A stretch of 64,000 nucleotides of DNA, taken from positions 2,782,979 through 2,846,978 of the forward strand of contig NZ_AP024900.1 in NCBI RefSeq assembly GCF_024347075.1. The letters run 5' to 3'. The position numbers were made by a program, and so were the translations under genes. Position 1 is the stretch's first letter. Each line of letters opens with the position of its first letter. Below are positions 54,466-64,000 of this stretch, in pieces. Below the pieces are notes generated by a model. The model had not been told where the DNA came from and ran no database searches. It was given only the letters and a program-made list of their open reading frames with translations. Source of the DNA: Vibrio rarus (GTDB lineage Bacteria; Pseudomonadota; Gammaproteobacteria; Enterobacterales; Vibrionaceae).

Positions 54466-56363
54466 TTTGCATTTTCCTCGCCTTTCTTCAACAAACCTTG
54501 TTTTTTTAAACACACTAACAAAATTGAGATGGCCGCTGGTGTAATACCTGATATGCGAGAGGCAATACCAATGGTTTCAGGCTTAGTATCACTCAGCTTA
54601 GCCACCACTTCATTGGATAGGCCAGACACAGTGGTATAATCAAAATCCACTGGTATTTGAGTATTTTCGTGACGCATAGATTTAGCGATCTCATCTTGTT
54701 GACGCTGAATATAGCCTTCGTACTTCACTTGAATTTCCACTTGTTCAGAAGCTTGTTGATCCTCAAGAGCCGGAGCAAACGTTTCTAGCTCTGTCAGTTT
54801 TTGATAAGTGAGTTCAGGTCTACGCAAAAGATCTTCACCGCTGGCTTCTCGGGTCAACGGTGTTTTTAACAAGTTATTGAGCTCAGCCACGCCTTCTGAT
54901 TTTGGATTAACCCAAATGCTGGCGATTCGTTGACGCTCAATTTGCATGCTTTCCATTTTTTGGTTGAATCGCGCCCAGCGCTGTTCAGAAATCAAACCCA
55001 GTTGATGGGCTTTTTCTGTTAAGCGAATATCGGCGTTGTCTTCACGAAGCAACAAGCGATATTCCGCACGAGAGGTAAACATGCGATACGGTTCTTTGGT
55101 GCCCATGGTTGATAGGTCATCAATCAATACCCCCATGTAAGCCTGATCACGACGCGGTGACCAACCTTCTTTTTCTTGAGAATACAAACTGGCGTTCAAA
55201 CCGGCCATTAGACCTTGAGCTGCGGCTTCTTCGTAACCGGTCGTACCATTGATTTGCCCAGCTAAGAACAAGCCTTGAATAAATTTTGTCTCATAAGTGT
55301 GCTTCAAATCTCTAGGATCAAAGAAATCATATTCAATGGCGTAACCAGGACGAACAATGTGCGCATTTTCAAAGCCTTTCATGGAACGAACGATCTGCAC
55401 TTGCACATCAAATGGCAAGCTGGTTGAGATTCCGTTTGGATACAGTTCGTGAGTACTTAGCCCTTCTGGCTCAATGAAAATTTGATGACTGTTTTTATCG
55501 GCAAAGCGCATGACTTTGTCTTCGATAGATGGACAGTATCTAGGACCAATGCCTTCTATAACCCCAGCATACATAGGGCTGCGGTCTAAATTATTGCGAA
55601 TCACTTCATGGGTTGCTTCATTGGTGTGCGTGATATAGCAAGGCACTTGTTGTGGCTGTTGGCTACGATTTCCCATAAACGAGAATACGGGTGTGGGATT
55701 ATCACCGTGCTGTACATCTAGCTGACTAAAATCGACGCTGCGAGCATCAATTCTTGGTGGTGTTCCTGTTTTTAGTCGATCCACACGGAATGGAAGATCA
55801 CGTAATCGTTGCGCTAGGGCGATCGAAGAAGGATCGCCTGTACGGCCTCCTGAGGCACTTTCCATTCCAATATGGATCTTGCCACCTAAAAACGTACCTA
55901 CCGTCAGTACTACGGCTTTGGCTTCGAATTTGAGGCCCATTTGTGTGATAACACCCTTAACTTGATCGTTGTGTACGATCAGATCATCCACGGATTGTTG
56001 AAACAAGGTGAGATTGGGGGTGTTTTCTAATTCTGATCTTACAAATGCTTTGTATAACGCTCGATCCGCCTGAGCACGAGTGGCTCGTACCGCTGGACCT
56101 TTTGAAGCATTGAGAGTTCTAAATTGAATGCCAGCGTGATCAATGGCGCGAGCCATCAGTCCACCCATAGCATCCACTTCTTTCACGAGATGGCCTTTGC
56201 CAATACCACCAATGGCGGGATTACAAGACATTTGACCTAAAGTATCAATATTGTGAGTCAACAGAAGTGTCTTTTGGCCTGTTCTAGCCGCTGATAGTGC
56301 CGCTTCAGTACCAGCATGACCACCACCAACGATGATGACATCAAATTTTTCGTGATAAAGCAT
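54462..56363 (-). CDS. mnmG: tRNA uridine-5-carboxymethylaminomethyl modification enzyme, MnmG subunit
   Basis: 633 residues, normal. FAD-binding motif [18 protein letters not shown] near 10–27, [16 protein letters not shown] with the catalytic Cys near 47, and [16 protein letters not shown] near 372. With MnmE (57283 in this window) it modifies wobble U34 of several tRNAs. It stands immediately left of oriC and is transcribed away from it, as in E. coli gidA. Confidence 0.98.
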   Translation of the reverse strand: MLYHEKFDVIIVGGGHAGTEAALSAARTGQKTLLLTHNIDTLGQMSCNPAIGGIGKGHLVKEVDAMGGLMARAIDHAGIQFRTLNASKGPAVRATRAQADRALYKAFVRSELENTPNLTLFQQSVDDLIVHNDQVKGVITQMGLKFEAKAVVLTVGTFLGGKIHIGMESASGGRTGDPSSIALAQRLRDLPFRVDRLKTGTPPRIDARSVDFSQLDVQHGDNPTPVFSFMGNRSQQPQQVPCYITHTNEATHEVIRNNLDRSPMYAGVIEGIGPRYCPSIEDKVMRFADKNSHQIFIEPEGLSTHELYPNGISTSLPFDVQVQIVRSMKGFENAHIVRPGYAIEYDFFDPRDLKHTYETKFIQGLFLAGQINGTTGYEEAAAQGLMAGLNASLYSQEKEGWSPRRDQAYMGVLIDDLSTMGTKEPYRMFTSRAEYRLLLREDNADIRLTEKAHQLGLISEQRWARFNQKMESMQIERQRIASIWVNPKSEGVAELNNLLKTPLTREASGEDLLRRPELTYQKLTELETFAPALEDQQASEQVEIQVKYEGYIQRQQDEIAKSMRHENTQIPVDFDYTTVSGLSNEVVAKLSDTKPETIGIASRISGITPAAISILLVCLKKQGLLKKGEENAK

Positions 56364-56541
56364 GAGTTGACCTCGAATATCGCATTCGTGAAATGAGTGA
56401 ACAAAAAGGAGGCATATTCTACCTTCTTTCTGATCATTAGAAAATTGCTTTTAATTTTTTACACAATTTCCCTTCGCTTAAATATATATAAGATCTTTAT
56501 ATAGATCTTTTATTAGATCTATTATTAAGCAAGAGATCCAT

Positions 56542-56550
56542 TGTGGATAA
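56542..56550 (-). promoter_or_regulatory. DnaA box in oriC (perfect)
   Basis: Minus strand TTATCCACA, next to the AT-rich unwinding region, in the position of the E. coli R1 box. Confidence 0.9.
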
Positions 56551-56721
56551 CTGGTATTTGATCAATAAGATCAAGGGGTTTTAGAGGATCACTTGTTGTG
56601 ATCTCAACGGGATCTTACTCTGTATTAACTGGGATCAAAATAGGCACTTATGCACAGGGGTAGGGATCGCACTAAGTTGTTATAGGGATAACTATAGGTT
56701 GATCACTGAATACCTATGTAG

Positions 56722-56730
56722 TTATCCACA
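56722..56730 (+). promoter_or_regulatory. DnaA box in oriC (perfect)
   Basis: TTATCCACA on the plus strand at the mioC side, in the position of the E. coli R4 box. It and the box at 56542 face each other, bounding the origin. Confidence 0.9.
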
Positions 56731-56782
56731 GAAAATAATTGTATTGGCTGGTTGTTTTATAAGCAAATGGAAGGAAAAAACA

Positions 56783-56817
56783 AAAGCCGTTGTGCTTTTT
56801 AGGGCAGCAACGGCTTT
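56783..56817 (-). terminator. Terminator of mioC
   Basis: Stem AAAGCCGTTG/CAACGGCTTT with a 15-base loop and a T run on the minus strand. It prevents mioC transcription from running into oriC. Confidence 0.88.
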
Positions 56818-56839
56818 AAATGGGAGATGATTGGAGGGA

Positions 56840-57280
56840 TTAAAAGAGGTCTTTATGGTCTTCAAACCAATCTTCAACGGCTTCTTCTGGTACTGGGTGA
56901 CGCAATACATCGATAGTTAAGCACTCAGATAATGCGGTTGCACCTATCTCTTCTAGCAGTTCATGGCAGTGCAGACCTGCGCCACAAAAGGTATCGTAAC
57001 TGGAGTCACCAATGGCGATAACCATGTAGTTTAGTGCTTTGGTATTAGGGGGAGTTTGCTGTAATTGAGCAATAAAAGGTTGGATGTTATCGGGATAGTC
57101 ACCCGCTCCATGAGTGGAGGTAACGATCAGCCAAGTCCCTTCGGTTGGGATTTCTTGTAGGTTCGGTTGGTTATGAATCGAGGTATCTATTCCCATTTCT
57201 TGGAATAAATCATTGAGATGATCGGCCACATATTCAGCACCACCTAGCGTACTGCCAGTGATCAATTGAATGCTAGACAT
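56840..57280 (-). CDS. mioC: Flavodoxin-like protein MioC
   Basis: 146 residues with the flavodoxin fold: FMN phosphate loop [15 protein letters not shown] near 8–22, [12 protein letters not shown] near 54 and [12 protein letters not shown] near 92. In E. coli it has been linked to biotin synthase electron transfer. It lies directly next to oriC and is transcribed toward it. mnmE ends 2 bases upstream, so they may share a transcript. Confidence 0.94.
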   Translation of the reverse strand: MSSIQLITGSTLGGAEYVADHLNDLFQEMGIDTSIHNQPNLQEIPTEGTWLIVTSTHGAGDYPDNIQPFIAQLQQTPPNTKALNYMVIAIGDSSYDTFCGAGLHCHELLEEIGATALSECLTIDVLRHPVPEEAVEDWFEDHKDLF

Positions 57281-57282
57281 AG

Positions 57283-58644
57283 TTATTTCCCTATACAGAA
57301 TGATGAAAAGATGCGACCCAGGAGGTCATCCGAGTTGAACTCTCCTGTGATCTCATTGAGGTGTTGCTGAGTAATTCTAAGTTCTTCCGCTAGAATTTCA
57401 CCTGCCAAATAACCCTCTAATTGCTGTTGGCCTATGCTCAGGTGTTGGGCGGCTTTATCCAGTGCATCTAAGTGTCTACGGCGAGCCATAAAGCCTCCCT
57501 CGGTGTTACCAGAGAAGCCCATGCACTCTTTAAGGTGTGTGCGTAGTGCATCGATACCTTGGCCTGTCTTGGCACTGAGACGAATTAATGTCGGATCATT
57601 AACGTGACAAATACCAAGGGATTCTTTGGTTTGATCGACTTTGTTGCGAATGACCGTCATTCCCATGTTATCGGGCAGTCGATCAACAAAATCTGGCCAA
57701 ATTTGTTGAGGGTCAGTGGCGTCTGTTGTGGTGCCATCAACCATAAATAATACTCGGTCGGCTTGCTCAATTTCTTCCCAAGCGCGCTCAATACCAATTT
57801 TTTCTACTTCATCAGACGCTTCTCTTAACCCCGCGGTATCTATGATGTGCAGTGGCATGCCTTCTATGTGCACATGCTCTCTAAGGACGTCTCGGGTAGT
57901 GCCTGCTATGTCGGTGACTATGGCTGAGTCTTTACCTGAAAGGGCATTGAGTAGGCTAGATTTGCCTGCGTTAGGACGACCGGCAATCACCACCTTCATG
58001 CCTTCACGCATAATGGAGCCTTGCTTTGCCTGTGCTCGCACTGCTTCAAGGTTGTTGATGATAGTTTGTAAGTCAGTACTTACTTTACCATCAGCTAAAA
58101 AGTCGATTTCTTCTTCTGGAAAATCGATAGCCGCTTCAACATAAATACGCAGATGAATTAACGACTCTACAAGGGTGGTAATGCGTTTTGAAAATTCCCC
58201 CTGCAGTGATTGCAATGCCGATTTAGCCGCTTCTTCTGAGCTGGCATCAATTAAATCGGCGATGGCTTCGGCTTGGGTTAAATCCATCTTATCGTTTAAG
58301 AAGGCGCGCTCAGAAAACTCTCCGGGGCGAGCTGGACGAATGTTAGGAATAGATAGGATACGTTTGATGAGCATATCCATAACCACCGGGCCACCGTGAC
58401 CTTGCAGCTCTAATACGTCTTCACCAGTGAATGAGTTAGGGTTTGGAAAGTACAGCGCTATGCCTTGATCGAGCTGTACGCCTGCATCGTCAACAAACGG
58501 CAGGTATTCCGCTTTTCTTGGTTGCAGTTCTCGTCCAACTACTAACTTTGCCACTTGATTAGCTTGTGGGCCCGAAACTCGAATTATGCCGACTCCGCCA
58601 CGTCCTGGCGCTGTGGCTTGAGCCACGATGGTATCGTTAGTCAT
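57283..58644 (-). CDS. mnmE: tRNA modification GTPase MnmE
   Basis: 453 residues. N-terminal tetrahydrofolate-binding domain (1–120), helical domain, and inserted G domain (about 215–380) with [27 protein letters not shown] and NKVD. The C-terminal CIGK gives the catalytic Cys. It works as a complex with MnmG encoded on the other side of oriC. Confidence 0.98.
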   Translation of the reverse strand: MTNDTIVAQATAPGRGGVGIIRVSGPQANQVAKLVVGRELQPRKAEYLPFVDDAGVQLDQGIALYFPNPNSFTGEDVLELQGHGGPVVMDMLIKRILSIPNIRPARPGEFSERAFLNDKMDLTQAEAIADLIDASSEEAAKSALQSLQGEFSKRITTLVESLIHLRIYVEAAIDFPEEEIDFLADGKVSTDLQTIINNLEAVRAQAKQGSIMREGMKVVIAGRPNAGKSSLLNALSGKDSAIVTDIAGTTRDVLREHVHIEGMPLHIIDTAGLREASDEVEKIGIERAWEEIEQADRVLFMVDGTTTDATDPQQIWPDFVDRLPDNMGMTVIRNKVDQTKESLGICHVNDPTLIRLSAKTGQGIDALRTHLKECMGFSGNTEGGFMARRRHLDALDKAAQHLSIGQQQLEGYLAGEILAEELRITQQHLNEITGEFNSDDLLGRIFSSFCIGK

Positions 58645-58704
58645 GTTCGTCTCAATTGGAATAATTAGGTAAATTGTATACAGATACCCATAGTAGTAAA
58701 TAAA

Positions 58705-58726
58705 AAGGCGACCCTAAGGTCGCCTT
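58705..58726 (-). terminator. Terminator of the rpmH–rnpA–yidD–yidC operon
   Basis: Stem AAGGCGACC/GGTCGCCTT with loop CTAA, then a T run on the minus strand, 30 bases after the yidC stop. Confidence 0.9.
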
Positions 58727-58755
58727 CTGTTGATTAATATAGGCTAACTTAAGCT

Positions 58756-60393
58756 CTATTTCTTAGAGTGTAAGCCTTTTTTCTCTAGACCTCGGTAGAT
58801 CAACGTTTGCTGAATCAGCGTAACAACGTTTGATACCAACCAGTATAGAACTAGACCGGATGGGAACCAAAGGAAGAAGAAAGTAAACATAACCGGCATA
58901 AAGGTCATGATCTTCTGCTGCATTGGATCCGTTACCGTAGTCGGACTCATTCTCTGAATCATAAACATACTTGCACCCATTAATAGAGGCAGGATGTAGT
59001 ACGGGTCTTGTGCTGAAAGGTCAGTGATCCAACCGAAGAACGGTGAGTGACGCAATTCAACAGATTCCATCAATGCCCAGTATAGGGAGATGAAGATAGG
59101 CATTTGCAGAATAAGAGGTAAACAGCCACCAAGTGGGTTCACTTTCTCTTCTTTATACAGTGCCATCATCTCTTGGCTCATACGCTGACGGTCATCGCCG
59201 ATACGTTCACGCATTGCAGCCAGTTTTGGTTGCAGCATGCGCATTTTAGCCATTGAGGTGTACTGAGCTTTAGTCAGTGGGTACATAGCACCACGAACGA
59301 TGAAGGTGAGCACCATGATTGCTAGACCCCAGTTAATCACTACGCTTTGAATCATAGAGAGTAACCAGTGAAGTGGTTTAGCGATGAACCATAGCCAACC
59401 GTAGTCCACAACAAGTTCAAGGTTTGGAGCGACTGCAGCCATTTCTTTTTGCAGTTTAGGACCAACCCAAAGTGTTGCTTTCATTTCACCTGTGTCACCG
59501 TTGGCGATGGTTTTATTCGGCATGCGAACACCCATGTCACCAAGGTTACCAACAACGCGAGAGTAAAGGTTTGCACCTTTTGCATCACGAGGAATCCATG
59601 CAGAAGCAAAGTAGTGCTGAAGCATAGCAACCCAACCTTCACCATTAGTTAGGTTTTGTTGTAGGTTGCGGTCTTGCATGTTGTCAAAGCTGTACTTCTT
59701 ATAGCGAGTAGACTCAGTTGAGTAAGCACCACCACGATAAGTAGGCATGGTCAGGCTACCGCCAGAATCTTTTACGCTCTCACGTAGGTGAGCATACATA
59801 CCAACGGTAGCATTTGCGCCCGAGTTGTTTGCTATATCGTACATAACGTCAATAGCGTAGCTACCACGTTTTAGAACGAAGGTTTTGGTGTACTGAATAC
59901 CGTTAGCTGTGTACGTCATAGGTACACGCAATTCATCTTGACCATCAGCTATAGTGAAGCTTTTCGCATCCACTGTGTATTGTGGGCGAGAGTTGCTGCT
60001 TAGGTCGATCCCTTGAGGACCAATCAGACCACTTTGCGCAATGTATTGGTCATTGCCATTTTTGCTCAAAAGAGTGAAGCGTTCTTCTGAACCAAAGTCT
60101 TTAGCGTAGTTATTTAGTTTTGCGGAAACTACATCACCACCGACAGCATCGATAGACAGAGTAAGTACGTCTGTTTTAACGGATACAATATTTGCCTTCT
60201 GGTGCGATTCTGGAGCAGGATCTGCCATTTCATCCGTAAATGAAGGAGCTGGCAATGTACTATTACTTGCAGTACTTGATTGTGCCTGGTTAGTCGCAGG
60301 AGCTACTGGGTTTTGATCGGTTTGCCATTGTTTAAATAGCAAGAACGAAACCATAGCTAATGCGATAAACAGAATATTACGTTGAGAACCCAT
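58756..60393 (-). CDS. yidC: Membrane protein insertase YidC
   Basis: 545 residues, gammaproteobacterial type. First membrane helix (5–22, [18 protein letters not shown]), large periplasmic beta domain (about 60–330), then five conserved helices (about 345–525), with the [22 protein letters not shown] segment. It inserts inner-membrane proteins with or without SecYEG. It lies 2 bases after yidD. Confidence 0.97.
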   Translation of the reverse strand: MGSQRNILFIALAMVSFLLFKQWQTDQNPVAPATNQAQSSTASNSTLPAPSFTDEMADPAPESHQKANIVSVKTDVLTLSIDAVGGDVVSAKLNNYAKDFGSEERFTLLSKNGNDQYIAQSGLIGPQGIDLSSNSRPQYTVDAKSFTIADGQDELRVPMTYTANGIQYTKTFVLKRGSYAIDVMYDIANNSGANATVGMYAHLRESVKDSGGSLTMPTYRGGAYSTESTRYKKYSFDNMQDRNLQQNLTNGEGWVAMLQHYFASAWIPRDAKGANLYSRVVGNLGDMGVRMPNKTIANGDTGEMKATLWVGPKLQKEMAAVAPNLELVVDYGWLWFIAKPLHWLLSMIQSVVINWGLAIMVLTFIVRGAMYPLTKAQYTSMAKMRMLQPKLAAMRERIGDDRQRMSQEMMALYKEEKVNPLGGCLPLILQMPIFISLYWALMESVELRHSPFFGWITDLSAQDPYYILPLLMGASMFMIQRMSPTTVTDPMQQKIMTFMPVMFTFFFLWFPSGLVLYWLVSNVVTLIQQTLIYRGLEKKGLHSKK

Positions 60394-60395
60394 CG

Positions 60396-60653
60396 TTATT
60401 TATCTCTGTTTGTTGTGTTATTAGGTGGTACAGGGTCGTATCCGCCATCATTATAAGGGTGGCATTTTAATAGACGTTTGCCCGATAACCAACACCCTTT
60501 TACAAATCCGTGACTTTTTAATGCCAAGATTGCGTATTCGGAGCAGGTTGGGGTAAAACGACAACGTGGTCCGATGAACGGACTGATGCCAACTCTGTAT
60601 AGGTAAACTAGACCTACCGCTATCCACGCGAGGGGCGAGAAAGTTTTTGCCAT
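60396..60653 (-). CDS. yidD: Membrane protein insertion efficiency factor YidD
   Basis: 85 residues, [20 protein letters not shown] then the conserved [16 protein letters not shown] and [18 protein letters not shown]. It overlaps rnpA by 34 bases, the usual arrangement, and helps YidC-dependent insertion. Confidence 0.95.
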   Translation of the reverse strand: MAKTFSPLAWIAVGLVYLYRVGISPFIGPRCRFTPTCSEYAILALKSHGFVKGCWLSGKRLLKCHPYNDGGYDPVPPNNTTNRDK

Positions 60654-60976
60654 AGTTTATCAAAGAGTTTAAACATATCATCATTGCTTAATTCTTGGGC
60701 ACTTTTCTTTGCGATAACAACAAAATCTTTGTTAGCAAGTTTATGCTGATTAAGACGGAAGCTTTCTCGTGCAATTCTCTTGAACCTATTACGGCCAACA
60801 GCAGTTTTAATCTGTTTTTTAGGAACAGCTAATCCGAGTCTAGGATGTGACAGAGAGTTTTTACGAGCGATGATTGTAAAATGAGGGGAACCAGCTCTGT
60901 GAGCTTTTTCAAAGACGTTTTGATAATGCTCGGGAGTTAACAGACGTAACTCCCGATTGAACGCGTACGTAGTCAA
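60620..60976 (-). CDS. rnpA: Ribonuclease P protein component
   Basis: 118 residues starting with TTG at 60976 ([18 protein letters not shown]). The RNR motif [10 protein letters not shown] (near 70, preceded by VGRNR) is the conserved RNA-binding region. It binds the M1 RNA in processing of tRNA 5' ends. It follows rpmH by 12 bases; no strong ribosome binding site is visible before the TTG, so coupling to rpmH translation is likely. Confidence 0.95.
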   Translation of the reverse strand: MTTYAFNRELRLLTPEHYQNVFEKAHRAGSPHFTIIARKNSLSHPRLGLAVPKKQIKTAVGRNRFKRIARESFRLNQHKLANKDFVVIAKKSAQELSNDDMFKLFDKLWQKLSRPSRG

Positions 60977-60988
60977 AATAATCGCGAA

Positions 60989-61126
60989 TTATTTTGAAAG
61001 GCGCGCACGGCCTTTTGCACGACGTGCATTAATAACTTTACGACCGTTCTTAGTAGCCATACGAGCACGGAAACCGTGAGTACGTTTACGCTTTAGAACT
61101 GAAGGTTGAAAAGTGCGTTTAGACAT
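60989..61126 (-). CDS. rpmH: Ribosomal protein bL34
   Basis: 45 residues: [18 protein letters not shown], then [19 protein letters not shown] and a basic end, the complete bL34 sequence. ATG at 61124–61126, with a good AAGGTAAT upstream region, and TAA at 60989–60991. It is the first gene of the rpmH–rnpA–yidD–yidC operon, as in nearly all bacteria. Confidence 0.97.
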   Translation of the reverse strand: MSKRTFQPSVLKRKRTHGFRARMATKNGRKVINARRAKGRARLSK

Positions 61127-61238
61127 GGTTATTACCTTTACTGATCAGTAGTTTTTAGGTTCTTGTTAAACCCGACGTGGGCTATAAAATCTCTCTCTAT
61201 ATAAGAGGGATACCGACGTCTCTCAACAAAGAGGCGGA

Positions 61239-61267
61239 ATTGTAATCACTGTCCTTAAAATAGTCAA
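61239..61267 (-). promoter_or_regulatory. Promoter of the rpmH operon
   Basis: Minus strand -35 TTGACT (61262–61267) and -10 TACAAT (61239–61244) with 17-base spacing, about 110 bases before the rpmH start. Confidence 0.75.
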
Positions 61268-61395
61268 TGATTGGTTTAACTCAAAAGCAAGTTATCTGTT
61301 ATCTCATTCTATAAAATAGAGGCTATAAACAGCACTTGCTCTGAAATTCCGGTCGACGGATTATACTTGTAATAAAACAAATCACAAGGATCTTA

Positions 61396-62130
61396 TTAGA
61401 TCCCCACTTGATTTAAAAACTTTTTCAAGCGAGGATCTTGCGGATTACCAAAGATATCCTCAGGTTTTCCTTGTTCTACGATATTGCCTTCTGCCATAAA
61501 GATCACGCGATCGGCGACTTCTCTAGCAAATTGCATTTCGTGAGTGACCACCAGCATGGTTTGATGCTGAGCGGCTAATTTCTTCATTAAACTCAATACT
61601 TCTCCTACCCATTCAGGGTCAAGAGCTGAGGTGGGTTCATCAAATAATAGCAGTTCTGGCTTAAGTGCCATAGCTCGGCCAATACCAACACGTTGCTGCT
61701 GACCGCCTGATAGCGAGGCTGGGTAGCTGTCGCCTTTATCGCTTAAGCCAATATCATCTAATATTTGTTGTGCTTTTTGTAGCGCTTGTTCTTTTTTCCA
61801 GCCTTGAACTGTGATTAGGCCCTCTGCGATATTTTGTCGTGCTGTCATGTGGGCAAATAAGGCATAGTTTTGGAATACGAAGCCTGTTTTGCGTCTTAAT
61901 GCTAACTCTTCTGCTTTAGTGTACTTCTCACAGTTAACATAAGTGTCGTCAATGCTGATTTGTCCTTGTTCGGCACGCTCTAAAAAGTTGACACAGCGTA
62001 ATAATGTGGACTTGCCTGTGCCACTAGAGCCGATAATAACGATGATTTCACCTTTATTAATATCGATATCGATACCTTTTAGGATTTCACTATCAGCAAA
62101 ACGTTTATGGATATTTTTAAGTTTAATCAT
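61396..62130 (-). CDS. Amino acid ABC transporter ATP-binding protein
   Basis: 244 residues. Walker [10 protein letters not shown] near 34, signature LSGGQQQR near 138, Walker [15 protein letters not shown] near 160, and the H-loop VVTHEMQFA near 195. It belongs to the polar amino acid (HisP/GlnQ/cystine) class. Its ATG overlaps the permease stop by 4 bases. It is the only ATPase of this type in the window, so it might also serve the orphan permease at 42699; that is inference. Confidence 0.93.
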   Translation of the reverse strand: MIKLKNIHKRFADSEILKGIDIDINKGEIIVIIGSSGTGKSTLLRCVNFLERAEQGQISIDDTYVNCEKYTKAEELALRRKTGFVFQNYALFAHMTARQNIAEGLITVQGWKKEQALQKAQQILDDIGLSDKGDSYPASLSGGQQQRVGIGRAMALKPELLLFDEPTSALDPEWVGEVLSLMKKLAAQHQTMLVVTHEMQFAREVADRVIFMAEGNIVEQGKPEDIFGNPQDPRLKKFLNQVGI

Positions 62131-62798
62131 CTTTCGTAGGCCTTATTCAATCTTTTTTCTGCCCAAATTTGTACTCGGGTAAGTACGATAACGACCGCCC
62201 AGTAAATAAGTGCAACGGCAAGAAATGCTTCGAAAAAGCGAAAACTGGAAGACGCTTCCATTTGTGCTTTTGCCATAATCTCTGCCACGCCCAAGGTAAA
62301 TGCCAGCGAGGTGGATTTGATCATGTCGATGAAATAGTTCATTAACGAGGGTAGGGCGACACGAGTGGCTTGAGGCAATATGACTCTTTGCATAGCTTGA
62401 CGTTTGGTCATACCGATAGACAAGCACGCTTCCATCTGGCTACGGTCAATGCCTATGATGGCCGCACGAATACTTTCCGTCATATAGGCGGCAAAGTGTA
62501 AGGTTAATCCAATGACAGCAGCACTGAAAGCATCAAGACCGACTAAAATAGGGAATATTTGTGGAAGACCATAATAAAGCAGGAACAACTGTACCAATAA
62601 TGGTGTTCCGCGGAAGAAGCTAATATACAGTTGGCTAATTTGATCCAATACTGGAACTTTAAATACTCGTATATTGGCTAAAATAACCGCAAAAATTAGG
62701 GCAAATATCCCACCGAGAACGGCCATCTCCATTGTTATATGCAAATACTTCAATAGTATTGGCAATAACTCCAGCAAGTAATTGAAATCAAATCCCAT
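62127..62798 (-). CDS. Amino acid ABC transporter permease
   Basis: 223 residues with about five membrane helices and the HisMQ/GlnP motif: [22 protein letters not shown] near 140. It has MFDYL-like start [19 protein letters not shown]. With the ATPase and the binding protein it forms a complete importer, cystine-like by resemblance of the binding protein. Confidence 0.93.
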   Translation of the reverse strand: MGFDFNYLLELLPILLKYLHITMEMAVLGGIFALIFAVILANIRVFKVPVLDQISQLYISFFRGTPLLVQLFLLYYGLPQIFPILVGLDAFSAAVIGLTLHFAAYMTESIRAAIIGIDRSQMEACLSIGMTKRQAMQRVILPQATRVALPSLMNYFIDMIKSTSLAFTLGVAEIMAKAQMEASSSFRFFEAFLAVALIYWAVVIVLTRVQIWAEKRLNKAYER

Positions 62799-62827
62799 TT
62801 TTTATATCTCGTTTGGAAAAAACAAAA

Positions 62828-62853
62828 CCCACTACCTCTTAAGAAATAGTGGG
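62828..62853 (-). terminator. Attenuating terminator between binding protein and permease genes
   Basis: Stem CCCACTA/TAGTGGG with a 12-base loop, followed on the minus strand by a T-rich run. It would lower downstream expression, giving more binding protein than permease, as is common in such operons. Confidence 0.75.
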
Positions 62854-62894
62854 CTCTAAGCTTTATTTAGCTTAGTTAACTTTATATAGCAGCA

Positions 62895-63656
62895 CTATTT
62901 TTTAGTGATATCAGCGCCAAACCATTTTTCAGAAATTTTCGCTAAAGTACCATCTTTGCGCATTGCATCAAGGGCAGCATTGACTTCTTTTTGCAGTTTT
63001 TGGCCTTTTTCATTGTTAACGAAAGGCATTGCATTTTCGATGGTTTTAAATGGTGTGCCCGCTAATTGCAGTGGTAAACCCGTCTTTTTAATCAGTGCTA
63101 GAGCAGACAAGCGATCCATTACAAAGGCATCGGCGCGACCAAGGGCAACATCATGTTCAATACCTGTATCGTAGGTCTTAATGTTGATTTTATGGTCTTT
63201 GTCGTAGTCGCGAATAAGTTGCTCGAAGTTTGAGCCAAGGTTCACTGCGACAGTTTTACCTGCGAGATCATCAATGCTTTGAATGCTGTCATTGCCTTTA
63301 CGTACTGTAATTTGTGCGCCATCTACAACATAAGGGTCTGACATAAGGTATTTAGCTTTGCGCGCATCTGTAATAGTGACTTGATTTGAAATTGTGTCAA
63401 TGCGACCGGTTTCTAACATACCAAATAGGCCAGAGAAGCTTGATGTAACGTATTTCACATCATAATCATTACGGACACCAATTTCGTCCCAAATATCCAC
63501 TTCAAACCCTTGAAGTTTATCTTTCTCTACAAAAGTAAATGGGAAGTAACGGCCTGACATGCCCACTTTTACTTCTGTTGTTGCAGCGTGAACTGCTTGA
63601 CCTAAGCTTGCAACTAATGCTGTTGCGTAAATTAACCCTTTCACCCAGTTTTTCAT
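62895..63656 (-). CDS. Amino acid (cystine-type) ABC transporter binding protein
   Basis: 253 residues with a Sec signal peptide (about 1–24, ending VHAA) and the family 3 solute-binding fold: VKVGMSGRYFPFTFVEKD, LQGFEVDIWDEIG, ISNQVTITDARKAKY and GKTVAVNLGSNFEQL. The ligand-binding segments resemble cystine-binding FliY/TcyJ more than glutamine or arginine proteins, but the substrate is not proven. It is the first gene of the three-gene operon. Confidence 0.9.
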   Translation of the reverse strand: MKNWVKGLIYATALVASLGQAVHAATTEVKVGMSGRYFPFTFVEKDKLQGFEVDIWDEIGVRNDYDVKYVTSSFSGLFGMLETGRIDTISNQVTITDARKAKYLMSDPYVVDGAQITVRKGNDSIQSIDDLAGKTVAVNLGSNFEQLIRDYDKDHKINIKTYDTGIEHDVALGRADAFVMDRLSALALIKKTGLPLQLAGTPFKTIENAMPFVNNEKGQKLQKEVNAALDAMRKDGTLAKISEKWFGADITKK

Positions 63657-64000
63657 TTTACTACTCCTAGTGATTATGTGGGGAATATTACATCTAAGCG
63701 GATACTATGATAATAACTAAACGGTATAAGCAATAACCGACACTGGTTGAATATGAATGCGGTTGCATTGCTTGGTTATGAAGAAAAATTGTGGGGATAA
63801 CCTGAGATTAAATCTTAAGGATCATGCTTTTTTGGTATAGCTCTGTGGGTAATCATGTAGATCTAGGGTTATTCTCACTATAAATTGTGAATAACTTGGA
63901 TCTTATACACTGGATCTTTGAACATTTGCTAGCGATCTTAGTAATCTGGGGGTAAAATTACTGTCCTTTTTATTCTTTCCTAACGTATTGTGGGGTCGAT
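63657..64000 (+). promoter_or_regulatory. DnaA-box-rich region, probable dnaA promoter
   Basis: 344 bases without a gene. DnaA-box-like sites are TGTGGGTAA (63844–63852), TGTGAATAA (63886–63894) and TTATACACT (63903–63911), with several GATC sites nearby. In Vibrio the next gene after this ABC operon, as I recall, is dnaA on the plus strand, outside this window. Autoregulation by DnaA and control by Dam methylation would fit. One copy of TTATTCTCA (63869–63877) is weaker. Confidence 0.65.

Larger units (their letters stand above)
56400..56770. other. oriC: oriC of the large chromosome
   Basis: The mnmG–mioC gap has the hallmarks of a gammaproteobacterial origin: at least 12 GATC sites between about 56430 and 56705, an AT-rich unwinding region (56440–56530, with three repeats of AGATCTTTATA/TAGATCT type), and DnaA boxes. 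Two perfect boxes are TGTGGATAA (56542–56550) and TTATCCACA (56722–56730); TTATGCACA (56648–56656) and TAGGGATAA near 56682 are weaker. The gene order on both sides is that of Vibrio oriC1. Confidence 0.95.

Overview
The window is a piece of a Vibrio-type large chromosome (Vibrionaceae, Gammaproteobacteria), running up to and just past the chromosomal replication origin. The assignment rests on gene content and order: mnmG–oriC–mioC–mnmE, the parAB–rsmG–mnmG cluster next to an atpIBEFHAGDC operon, rpmH–rnpA–yidD–yidC followed by a three-gene amino acid ABC transporter and what should be the dnaA promoter, together with trkAH, ilvGMEDA, purEK and aroE–hemF–tsaC groups arranged as I remember them in Vibrio. 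That comparison is from memory; no search was run.

Layout. 1–1500: a small gene end and an IS630-type insertion sequence whose transposase is split by a frameshift. 1900–8160: a complete ribosomal RNA operon on the minus strand (P1 promoter, 16S, tRNA-Glu, tRNA-Lys, tRNA-Val, 23S, 5S, distal tRNA-Ser and a terminator), pointing away from oriC. 8270–26250: housekeeping genes (gamma carbonic anhydrase-like protein, aroE, hemF, tsaC, purEK with a PurR box, smg/dprA, def–fmt–rsmB, trkA–trkH, yihD, ccoG, srkA, dsbA). 26251–35083: comM (Mg-chelatase-like competence helicase), cut in two by a 7.3-kb AT-rich integrative element. 35234–41810: the ilv operon with a leader-peptide attenuator. 41831–43442: a divergent binding protein/permease pair without an ATPase. 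43511–56363: glmU, the F-type ATP synthase operon, parBA, rsmG and mnmG. 56364–56839: oriC of the large chromosome, dense in GATC and with DnaA boxes. 56840–63656: mioC, mnmE, the rpmH–rnpA–yidD–yidC operon and an amino acid ABC transporter. The right edge holds DnaA-box-like sites, probably the dnaA regulatory region.

The most unusual part is the element in comM (about 27577–34873). It encodes a large serine integrase beside its own attachment site, a primase-like protein and an SF2 helicase whose genes overlap, a 55–73-residue protein, a small HTH protein with a palindromic operator, and a second small serine recombinase. It also has about 1 kb of non-coding DNA full of direct and inverted repeats that resemble replication-origin iterons. 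I see no cargo, capsid, conjugation or resistance genes. The two att junctions allow the sites to be rebuilt: a symmetric attP (18-bp arms) whose exact centre is a GG dinucleotide shared with an in-frame comM attB. Precise excision should therefore restore comM, so the element could act as a switch on natural transformation, comparable in principle to the comK prophage of Listeria. It is best read as a minimal replicating integrative element or phage satellite; which of these is inference.
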